Positions 16,260-23,427 of a stretch of DNA of 32,388 nucleotides are shown here, piece by piece (positions within the stretch are counted from its first letter, which is position 1; every line of letters starts with the position of its first letter). The notes beneath the pieces were generated by a model that had not been told where the DNA came from, made no database searches, and saw only the letters and a program-made list of their open reading frames with translations. The position numbers were made by a program, and so were the translations under genes. The DNA is taken from positions 808,094 through 840,481 of the forward strand of contig JAFLKK010000004.1 in NCBI GenBank assembly GCA_019163375.1, read 5' to 3'. The stretch is from Paludibacter sp. GTDB lineage: Bacteria > Bacteroidota > Bacteroidia > Bacteroidales > Paludibacteraceae.

Positions 16260-16452
16260 ACGCTGAGCCGAACCCTGAGCGTAGTCGAAGTGTCGTTTCG
16301 GCTTCTCGACTATGCTCGAAGACCGTTTGAGATGAAGTTGTGAATAAACACCCTTCGACTACGCTCAGGGCGCGGGTATTGCGATGGTTGAGCGTAGTCG
16401 AAACCAGATATTTAAGAGAGAAAAATTGCTCCCTGAGCGTAGTCGAAGGGAG
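16223..16452. repeat. Six copies of a 12-nt core element with complementary variable flanks
   Basis: The core TCGACTACGCTC occurs at 16229-16240 and 16355-16366. A one-base variant is at 16306-16317. The reverse complement GAGCGTAGTCGA is at 16277-16288, 16390-16401 and 16435-16446. Flanks differ between copies but pair with each other: TTCGTT/AACGAA, CCCT/AGGG, TGGTT/AACCA, CTCCCT/AGGGAG, and CTTC/GAAG extended by CGG/CCG around a bulge; the copy at 16277 pairs less well. The pattern is a hairpin with conserved loop and compensating stems. Spacing is irregular and orientation mixed, so this is not CRISPR. The first copy is inside the GIY-YIG gene. Confidence 0.9.
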
Positions 16453-16582
16453 TAGTCAAAAATATAAATTAGATGCAGATTATAGAAACTCTATAAAAGA
16501 AGCAATAACAGCTGAAGAAGCATTGTTTATGTTAGCTTCATGCAGTGAATTTATCAACTATTTGAATAACAAAAAGATTTGA
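16340..16582 (+). CDS. Doubtful 80-residue frame over the repeats; possible gene remnant
   Basis: The first ~35 residues (STTLRA, LSVVET, LSVVEG) are only translations of the repeat elements in different orientations. The last ~40 (DADYRNSIKEAITAEEALFM, then LASCSEFINYLNNKKI) look like a helical protein end and stop 11 bases before the AbiH start. It may be the surviving 3' end of an older gene into which repeats were inserted, or a small protein coupled to AbiH. No family is recognised. Confidence 0.3.
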   Translation: MNKHPSTTLRARVLRWLSVVETRYLREKNCSLSVVEGSSQKYKLDADYRNSIKEAITAEEALFMLASCSEFINYLNNKKI

Positions 16583-16593
16583 AACTCTAAATT

Positions 16594-17943
16594 ATGAATC
16601 GTATTATTTTAATTGGTAACGGTTTTGATCTGGCGCATGGTTTGCCAACCAGATATGAAGATTTTATAAATGATTATTGGAATGGGTTTATAATGGCTTG
16701 TGCTAATCAAGATATTTTTAATATAAGTGGCCAATATAATAGCGATTGTATTGCTTTAGATATTCCAGAACGAGGTTTAACTTTAAGTCACTTTCTGCCT
16801 GTTGGCAATGATCCGTTGAGTATTCCAAATAAAGGATCAATTAGTTATAATCAACTAGAACAAGAACTTAACGAATTCAACGAGAGATATCGATATCCCG
16901 AATCCAGGATAAAACTTAGTATAGAGAATGATTTTTTGTTACATTTGCTTAAAACAACTTATCAAAATAAAGAATGGGTGGATGTTGAAAATGAATATTA
17001 CCGATTTCTTTCTTACTACTTAAATCCTAAAGAACATGATGGATATGAATATGGCCCAGTAGATATTCTAAATAAAGACTTTGATGTTATAAAAACTGAA
17101 TTAGAGAACTATCTAGATAGTGTTCTATCGAAATCAAGGATATCAGCATCTAAACCGATTAAGGATATAATATATTCTCATTTTAATTTGAAGGATTTCA
17201 TTGAAAAGGGAAGAGAGATAATTGTAGAGGAAGAAGAGAAAAAAATAGATCAATATTTTGATGATAATGTAGATCCAGATAATTATAGAATTTCAAAGAA
17301 AACAATACCATGGATTGAGCAATATCGAACTCAATATGAACATGGTTATCTTGAGTTAATAGATCACTTATCAAACAAAAAGGTTGCTGATAAGTATTTT
17401 GATTTACAACCGGATAATATATTATTTTTGAATTTCAATTATACAAACCTTGAGAAACTCTACAGTAAACATAAAGGTCTTAAATCAGAAGTCATCCATA
17501 TTCATGGTGAATTAAAAGCTAAAGACAATTCAATGATTTTTGGGTATGGTGATGAGCTTGAGGAGAATTATCGTGCTTTGGAGAATTTAAAAGATAATGC
17601 TTATCTGGAAAACATTAAATCAATGCAATATCTGGAATCTGACAATTACAAGAGATTACTGAGTTTTATCCAATCTAGTGAATATCAGATTATAATATTG
17701 GGGCATTCATGTGGTAATTCAGACAGAACATTATTAAATACACTTTTCGAACATAAAAACTGTGTGTCTATAAAACCCTATTATTATCGGTATAAAGACA
17801 AAACAACCGGAGAAATTAAAGATAATTACAGCGATATTGTCCGTAATATATCACGCAACTTTACTGATAAAAAAAGTATGCGTGATAAAGTGGTAAATAA
17901 GACTTTTACCGATTGGTTTTCGGAAGATTTGAAAGACAAATAA
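16594..17943 (+). CDS. AbiH family abortive-infection (phage defence) protein
   Basis: The 449-residue protein begins with the AbiH hallmark ILIGNGFDLAHGLPTRYEDF (residues 5-24), a nucleotide-binding-type loop. Farther on are FLNFNYTN (278-285), IHIHGE (301-306) and IILGHSCGNSDRTLL (367-381). The order resembles the GxG, NYD, HG and GxSxxD motifs of SIR2-type NAD-binding proteins, an inference from motifs only. AbiH was first found as a lactococcal phage-abortive-infection gene; its molecular target is not established as far as I know. No partner gene is visible apart from the doubtful small frame 11 bases upstream. Its low GC differs from the next gene, consistent with separate acquisition. 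Confidence 0.85.
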   Translation: MNRIILIGNGFDLAHGLPTRYEDFINDYWNGFIMACANQDIFNISGQYNSDCIALDIPERGLTLSHFLPVGNDPLSIPNKGSISYNQLEQELNEFNERYRYPESRIKLSIENDFLLHLLKTTYQNKEWVDVENEYYRFLSYYLNPKEHDGYEYGPVDILNKDFDVIKTELENYLDSVLSKSRISASKPIKDIIYSHFNLKDFIEKGREIIVEEEEKKIDQYFDDNVDPDNYRISKKTIPWIEQYRTQYEHGYLELIDHLSNKKVADKYFDLQPDNILFLNFNYTNLEKLYSKHKGLKSEVIHIHGELKAKDNSMIFGYGDELEENYRALENLKDNAYLENIKSMQYLESDNYKRLLSFIQSSEYQIIILGHSCGNSDRTLLNTLFEHKNCVSIKPYYYRYKDKTTGEIKDNYSDIVRNISRNFTDKKSMRDKVVNKTFTDWFSEDLKDK

Positions 17944-18017
17944 AAACTACTTTCCAATTGAATTTCAGAAGCAATTCAGGAATAAAAAGACAGCACATTC
18001 GTAAAATCAAAAAAGCG

Positions 18018-19052
18018 ATGTACAAAAAGCTCATTATCTACTATTTTTCGGGAACCGGTAATTCACAAAAAGTAGCATTATGGTTATCACAGGTAGCTAA
18101 AGAGATGAATATCGAAACGGAATTCATCAACATAGCTCATGTGGATAGCCTCCACCATGAAGTACCTGGTTCGGACGCTTTAGTGGCCTTTATTTCTCCT
18201 GTGCACGGATTCAATTATCCGCCCGTTATGTTGCAGTTTATCCGTCGTTTCCCCAAGGGACAAAACAATGTTCTTCTGTTGAATACCCGCGCCGGAATGC
18301 TTGTCGGAAAGTGGATTACACCTGGGCTTTCGGGTATCACATTTTATCTTTCGGGACTTCTTCTTCGACTGAAAGGCTACAGCATAAAGGCTATGTATCC
18401 TGTGGATTTGCCATCGAACTGGATGTCGATACATCCGGGTTTAAACGTGCGAACAGTGGCCTATATTCACGCACGAAACAAAGAACGGGTAAGCGCTTTT
18501 GCCCGCAAGACACTTGCCGGCGGGAGCAACTTCAAAGCATTGTTCGAGATAATTCAGGATGTTTTTGTATCGCCGGTTTCGTTGGGGTATTACTTTATCG
18601 GGAGGTTTCTGTTTGCCAAAACGTTTTATGCTTCCGCCGATTGCGATAACTGCGATGTTTGCATAAAGGGCTGTCCGGTGAAAGCGATTATTAAAGTGGA
18701 CGGCCGCCCCTTCTGGACGTTCCGCTGCGAGAGTTGCATGCGCTGCATGAGTAGTTGTCCTAAAAAAGCCATCGAAACGGCTCATGGATTGACAATAACG
18801 TATTCAATACTCTTCTCCTCCGTAATAATGGTATTGTTTTATACCCTTTTCTCACGTTGGTTTTTTCCAATTGAAAACGGATTTGTTCGTTGGGTTGTCG
18901 AATCGCTATTGTTCATTGCATTGTTGGGCGTTTGGTACAGAATCACCCATTATTTATTGCGGTTCAACTGGTTTGAACGCTTGACGGTTTACACATCGCT
19001 TACCAGGTACAAATTCTGGGGACCAAGATACAAAGCACCGAAAGATAAATAA
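18018..19052 (+). CDS. EFR1-like flavodoxin/ferredoxin protein with C-terminal membrane domain
   Basis: The 344-residue product starts at ATG 18018; the open frame reaches upstream into abiH, but MYKKLIIYYFSGTGNSQKVA is the natural N-terminus. Residues 1-160 are flavodoxin-like with the FMN phosphate loop SGTGNS (11-16). Two 4Fe-4S motifs follow: Cys209, 212, 215, 219 and Cys237, 240, 243, 247. Two or three hydrophobic segments lie at about 260-312. EFR1-type proteins couple flavin and iron-sulfur electron transfer, with unknown partners; the membrane extension would place it at the inner membrane. GC is higher than in abiH before it. It lies tail to tail with the xylan locus. Confidence 0.8.
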   Translation: MYKKLIIYYFSGTGNSQKVALWLSQVAKEMNIETEFINIAHVDSLHHEVPGSDALVAFISPVHGFNYPPVMLQFIRRFPKGQNNVLLLNTRAGMLVGKWITPGLSGITFYLSGLLLRLKGYSIKAMYPVDLPSNWMSIHPGLNVRTVAYIHARNKERVSAFARKTLAGGSNFKALFEIIQDVFVSPVSLGYYFIGRFLFAKTFYASADCDNCDVCIKGCPVKAIIKVDGRPFWTFRCESCMRCMSSCPKKAIETAHGLTITYSILFSSVIMVLFYTLFSRWFFPIENGFVRWVVESLLFIALLGVWYRITHYLLRFNWFERLTVYTSLTRYKFWGPRYKAPKDK

Positions 19053-19095
19053 GCTTTATTCAGAGTGCAATTTTAAGTCGCGCCCTGAATAAAGC
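19053..19095 (-). terminator. Terminator of the minus-strand xylan locus
   Basis: GCTTTATTCAG (19053-19063) pairs perfectly with CTGAATAAAGC (19085-19095) over a 21-nt loop. On the minus strand it lies 57 bases after the CE15 stop and is followed by a U-rich TTATTTATCTTT. On the plus strand A residues follow, so it mainly serves the minus operon. Confidence 0.65.
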
Positions 19096-19152
19096 AAAAA
19101 AGAAGATGCCGGCAATAAACGTCAATCGTTGCTACTAAAGCTGAGCCGGAGT

Positions 19153-20685
19153 TTACTTAGACTTCAGCAACTTAGTAGCCCAAGGGATGAAGAATTGAAA
19201 ATTAGGAGCATCGGTATGTCCTCCATCATGTTGTCGCCAGGCTAATTCACCCTCCAACAAGCCGGAAAGTACGGGTGGCATAGTTTCTTTCATATAGTCA
19301 TTGGAAACACCGATATCTTTTACACCCAACAGTTTAAAAACCGCACCTGCCGCCACCGTGGCTTTATAACTTCCATTCTGATCCAACCAACGTGCATCAC
19401 CTTTGGCGGGTATACCATAACTTATAAACGTAAGGCGAGGAGCACAAAGTGCTATCAGTTCATGTGAATCAATGGTAAAATCGCAGCCTGTTTTACTTCC
19501 AAAATTAGATTCAGCCGCAGCATATTTCAAATAGTTACCTGCCATCCAATGATATTCACCACTACCAGACAGACTTTCCACCGCTTCACCAAATACTCTG
19601 CGTTGCAATGTGGCACCACCTTTGCCCGACGAACCGATTAACCCTACCGCAAAGCGGGGTTCGAATGCCAGTGTGACCAATGCTGCCTTTCCATAACGTG
19701 AAACGCCTTCTATTCCTACTTTTTTGGTATCCACCAAGGTATCAGTTTCAAGATAGTCGAGTGCACGTGCAGCACCCCACGACCAGGCTCTTAATGCACC
19801 CCAATCGTCGGGTTTGCGGGGTTGACCTTTATTTACCAACCCGATAATACCTTTTGTAAGTCCTGCTCCATTGTCGGCCTGAATACTGCTCGGATCAATG
19901 GTTACATATCCCCACCCTGCTGCCAACAACTGTTCTGTTGGAGATGAATTCCCGTCGGGTGCAGGGGCAAACCAATTAGGACCTGCCAATCGCGTAATGG
20001 GTGAATAAGCAGGGTATTTCTCAAAGATTGCCTGCATTTCAGGATTGTTCTTTATCATCATTTCTTTAAACGACGTATTGATTTTCTCCATATCATCCGG
20101 AGATGGTTGAGCCGGCGAAGGCAACTGCGGATAACCAAACATAATCAGAACCGGAACCGGCCCTTTTACATTCACAGGCAGCACCACTACCATATTGATA
20201 TTTACGTCGATCAATGGATATTCGCTGTTATCGACATGTCCTATCATCAGTCGGGCAATGACGGGCGTGCGACCCACAAATTCTCTATCGGTAATTTTGG
20301 CTGTCCAGGTAACTTTGGGAGTTTTGTCGGGTATACGTCCATACATTTCCTGTTCGAAGCCTTTCAGCAATTCGGGTCTGCGTAGTTTCCACCACATACC
20401 CGGCGAAGTTACTTTTTTGCCGTTATTGAGGGTCAATACATCGGGTAGTTGCGGACACGGGTTTGCCAGTAATTCGTCGTAGTTGGCATGATTGGGGGCG
20501 TTTTCGTCACCGCTAGGTCCGGGTCGCAAGCTTTTTATGCCCAATTGCTTCATCATATTTTCATGATCTTGTTGAGCTGTAAATACAACCGGCTTTGGGT
20601 ACTTACTGTTGTCTGGTTTTTCACTTTGAGCGAAAGCTGAGTTTGCGAATATCAGCATCAATAAAAAAAGGGTGATTTGCTTCAT
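19153..20685 (-). CDS. CE15 4-O-methyl-glucuronoyl esterase
   Basis: The 510-residue exported protein has a signal peptide (MKQITLFLLMLIFANSAFAQ) and an alpha/beta-hydrolase fold. The CE15 nucleophile motif GVSRYGK places Ser329, and the catalytic His is His490 in GGHTDAPN near the end. The acid is probably Glu367 in RRVFGEAVE, the alternative position used by many bacterial members. CE15 enzymes cleave the ester between lignin alcohols and methyl-glucuronic acid on xylan. The GH115 alpha-glucuronidase in the same locus would then remove the freed uronic acid, a coherent pair. Last gene of the minus-strand locus, 63 bases after the SGNH gene; a terminator follows. Confidence 0.9.
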   Translation of the reverse strand: MKQITLFLLMLIFANSAFAQSEKPDNSKYPKPVVFTAQQDHENMMKQLGIKSLRPGPSGDENAPNHANYDELLANPCPQLPDVLTLNNGKKVTSPGMWWKLRRPELLKGFEQEMYGRIPDKTPKVTWTAKITDREFVGRTPVIARLMIGHVDNSEYPLIDVNINMVVVLPVNVKGPVPVLIMFGYPQLPSPAQPSPDDMEKINTSFKEMMIKNNPEMQAIFEKYPAYSPITRLAGPNWFAPAPDGNSSPTEQLLAAGWGYVTIDPSSIQADNGAGLTKGIIGLVNKGQPRKPDDWGALRAWSWGAARALDYLETDTLVDTKKVGIEGVSRYGKAALVTLAFEPRFAVGLIGSSGKGGATLQRRVFGEAVESLSGSGEYHWMAGNYLKYAAAESNFGSKTGCDFTIDSHELIALCAPRLTFISYGIPAKGDARWLDQNGSYKATVAAGAVFKLLGVKDIGVSNDYMKETMPPVLSGLLEGELAWRQHDGGHTDAPNFQFFIPWATKLLKSK

Positions 20686-20748
20686 GATGATTGGATATTA
20701 AGGAGTTGTGATTATTCTTTAGTTGTAAATCTTTGAACTGAAATCCTC

Positions 20749-21993
20749 TTATTCAAATAATTTGAGATCCACGGCTTCGCCCATCAGTATGTATCCTGCT
20801 TCGTTAGGGTGAAGAAAATCACCGGTATGCGCAGTTGGCAAGATAGTCAGCGTATCGTTAGGGTCGCGCATCGCTTTGTCAAAATCGATAACGGCATCGA
20901 AACTGCCACTGGTACGAATCCATTCATTCACCGTATTGCGGGCAGTTTGACGATATTCGGCATCGTAAAATGATTTTTTGAAAGGCATAACGGTAGCTCC
21001 ATATACCTTGATGCCCTGAGCATGTGCATCAACAATCATTTGCTTGTAAGCCGCAATCAAATCCTGAGCAATCTTATCGCCAGTAGTCTGGTCGGGAATC
21101 TGACCAATATCATTGATGCCTTCGGCAATGATAAACCAGCGGATGCCCTGTTGTTTAAGAATATCTCTGCTGAAGCGGCTAACACCTGAAGGTCCCAGGC
21201 AATTTTTAAGAACACAGTTGCCACCAATGCCCAGATTGAGAACACCGACTTGTTGTGTGCCTGCGTTTTTCAAAAGGCGTTCGGACAATATATCCGGCCA
21301 GCGGTTTTGCTTGTTGGTACCCGAACCACGTCCATCAGTAATGGAGTTCCCCAAAATAGCCACGGCGCCAGCTGATTTCGGTGCTTTCACCTCAATACCA
21401 TTGATGATATACCAATGATCGGTTGGAACAGAACCGGTAAAATCGTTGACCGAAGTGCTGTTGCCTGCCAGCAGATATGAAGTAGTACGCGAGCCGGGAT
21501 GACCGGTTATGTTCGGACAGGTTTCAGCAAAGTAAATGGTAACGGCCAGGTCCATTCTCGATTTTAAATCGAACGAAATGGGATCGGAGGTAATCATAGC
21601 ACCCGAGTTCATGGTCACTTCTGTTTTACCACTAAACTTCAATTCTTTACTGCTTGCGGCGTCAATTGTATTGCCACCTGTTGAAACTGCAATTTTTACG
21701 GCTTTCAGCGTAACGGCACTGGTGCTGAATGCATTTGAGAACCGTATGCGGAGACTATCGCTCCCGATTGAAACGCGGACGATTTGTCGCAAGGAGTTGT
21801 TGGTCAATCCCGGTGCAGGAGGAATATTGCCGGGTTCTACGAGTTGCGGTGCAGTACTCCAGGTGCCTACCCATTTTTTTGCTGAATGGGAATTACTATT
21901 TAGTGTAGAGCATGAACTGAGCAATACAGCTAATATACATATCGCTGAAAAGAAAGATCGGATTTTTTTGAAAATAATAAGTGTGTTAGTCAT
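20749..21993 (-). CDS. SGNH/GDSL-family esterase, lipoprotein
   Basis: The 414-residue product has a lipobox LLSSC (Cys28), so it is likely tethered to the outer membrane. An N-terminal beta domain (WVGTWSTAPQ onward, about 40-205) precedes the SGNH domain. Its four blocks are clear: GNSITDG (Ser217), GIGGN (Gly258), GIND (Asn294) and DFLHPN (Asp392, His395). Family members are carbohydrate or lipid esterases; in this locus deacetylation of acetylated xylan is the likely job, but the exact substrate is inferred from context. Gaps are 173 bases to the GH8 gene before it and 63 to CE15 after it. Confidence 0.85.
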   Translation of the reverse strand: MTNTLIIFKKIRSFFSAICILAVLLSSCSTLNSNSHSAKKWVGTWSTAPQLVEPGNIPPAPGLTNNSLRQIVRVSIGSDSLRIRFSNAFSTSAVTLKAVKIAVSTGGNTIDAASSKELKFSGKTEVTMNSGAMITSDPISFDLKSRMDLAVTIYFAETCPNITGHPGSRTTSYLLAGNSTSVNDFTGSVPTDHWYIINGIEVKAPKSAGAVAILGNSITDGRGSGTNKQNRWPDILSERLLKNAGTQQVGVLNLGIGGNCVLKNCLGPSGVSRFSRDILKQQGIRWFIIAEGINDIGQIPDQTTGDKIAQDLIAAYKQMIVDAHAQGIKVYGATVMPFKKSFYDAEYRQTARNTVNEWIRTSGSFDAVIDFDKAMRDPNDTLTILPTAHTGDFLHPNEAGYILMGEAVDLKLFE

Positions 21994-22166
21994 AGCTTAA
22001 ATTATTGATATCTTCTAAATTAACCTGTTATGGTTTAGAAAAAATTATTTTGTTTTGTCAGGGTTCCCGGCCCAAACACCCACTTAGTTTTTTAATCTAA
22101 AAAAGTCAGCCAGGAAACAAAAAGGACATTCAGTTTAAATCTATCAACCCATTGTTGACATTCAAT

Positions 22167-23378
22167 CTATTTCTTTGTCGATGAAAGTGATTTCGAACGT
22201 ATCGGTTGACGTTTCACCGTCTTAGAAGCTTGTTTTAATGCTACATTCGGTTTCCAAAAGTTACCGGTCAGCGTTGTTAAATATAAAGCTCTGGTACTCA
22301 TTACAAACCAATTCAAATCGCCCAGTTTGGGGCTAAGCATTTCTGCTCCGAACGCATCTGCAATGGCCTGATTGTTACACATGGCCGATACAGCCAGTCC
22401 ACCGACAAATGCACTGTTATGATTGCCATCGTTATGGTCGGTACCATCAAGGTTATATCCATCTTTAATATTGGCCGGACCGACCTTATTTGCCCAACCG
22501 GATATTTTGGTACTCCATTTTTTTGACTGTGTATTTCCATTCCATAAATAATCCAACGCCAAACGCCATGGAGCACGGCAAGCATCATAACGGAAATAGG
22601 CAACACGGTTGGAATTACCGCCGGGAGTTCCGCTTACCGACTGCCAATCGGGCACTAAACCGGTTTCGGGATGAGCTGCAGCATTTAAAATGGTATACGT
22701 ATCATCTGCCAGTTTATTCCAGTCATTGTCATTGCTTACTTTTGCAAAAATACGGAAGAAAGCAGGTGTGTAGTACTGAATATCGGTTAAGTCGCATCCA
22801 CCCCACATAGGTCCTTCTTTGGATTCTTTTGAATACCCCGGCGCCAGTGCTAACACTTTTCCGCACTTGGTTACTACGCTTTTTTTGATGATATTGATTA
22901 TCGTTTTAGCTTCTTTCAGATAATTTCCTCCCCATTGATTATGGGCTACTATTAATGCAAAGGCAACATCAATGTCTCCATCACTGGCACTTCCGGGATC
23001 ATTGATGCCATCGCAACTTACGTTCCACGCCATCATATTGTTGGCAGTAGCTGTTCGTTTCGATTTGTAAAACGCATACAATCCATCAAATGTAGCTTTA
23101 TCAGCAAAATAGGCCGATAATATTGTCCCAAATCCAATAGCTTCTACACGGGTTTCATCCTGACTCTCGCCCGTAACGCGGTAGCCATTGTTGCATTTCA
23201 CAAGGAACAATTCTTTCCATTTATTATACGTATTCAGTGCATCTTTGTCGGTAATGGTTGTTGGTTTAACGCCAAATTTATAATTCACGTTTTGCGGGAA
23301 TGGTCTGGTTGCTTTTGCAAACCCGGTTTCAAAGATGAGTGTCATCAGGATTGCTATAAGATAAATTCGTTTTTTCAT
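22167..23378 (-). CDS. GH8 glycoside hydrolase (xylanase or reducing-end xylose-releasing exo-oligoxylanase)
   Basis: The start at 23378 gives a 403-residue protein with signal peptide MKKRIYLIAILMTLIFETGF; a longer frame upstream adds a polar tail and overlaps the intergenic space. The GH8 alpha6/alpha6-barrel signature is present: Glu79 in TRVEAIGFGT (acid), SASDGDIDVAFAL with Asp133, and Asp265 in RYDACRAPWR (base region). GH8 includes cellulases, xylanases and Rex enzymes; the locus, with GH115 and CE15, points to xylan chains or xylo-oligosaccharides. The basic C-terminal tail (after about residue 380) is not part of the fold. It lies 49 bases after GH115 and is probably cotranscribed. 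Confidence 0.88.
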   Translation of the reverse strand: MKKRIYLIAILMTLIFETGFAKATRPFPQNVNYKFGVKPTTITDKDALNTYNKWKELFLVKCNNGYRVTGESQDETRVEAIGFGTILSAYFADKATFDGLYAFYKSKRTATANNMMAWNVSCDGINDPGSASDGDIDVAFALIVAHNQWGGNYLKEAKTIINIIKKSVVTKCGKVLALAPGYSKESKEGPMWGGCDLTDIQYYTPAFFRIFAKVSNDNDWNKLADDTYTILNAAAHPETGLVPDWQSVSGTPGGNSNRVAYFRYDACRAPWRLALDYLWNGNTQSKKWSTKISGWANKVGPANIKDGYNLDGTDHNDGNHNSAFVGGLAVSAMCNNQAIADAFGAEMLSPKLGDLNWFVMSTRALYLTTLTGNFWKPNVALKQASKTVKRQPIRSKSLSSTKK

Positions 23379-23427
23379 GATATGTGTGTTCTTTTTGGTT
23401 TTATATTCTGATAGGTCGGCAATAATA

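Noticed and set aside
16223-16452. CRISPR-like array
   Set aside because: Copies are in both orientations, irregularly spaced and only 12 bases conserved; no cas genes.
17913-18017. Upstream extension of the EFR1-like protein
   Set aside because: It overlaps the abiH end and lacks similarity to flavodoxin N-termini; the ATG at 18018 begins the first beta strand.
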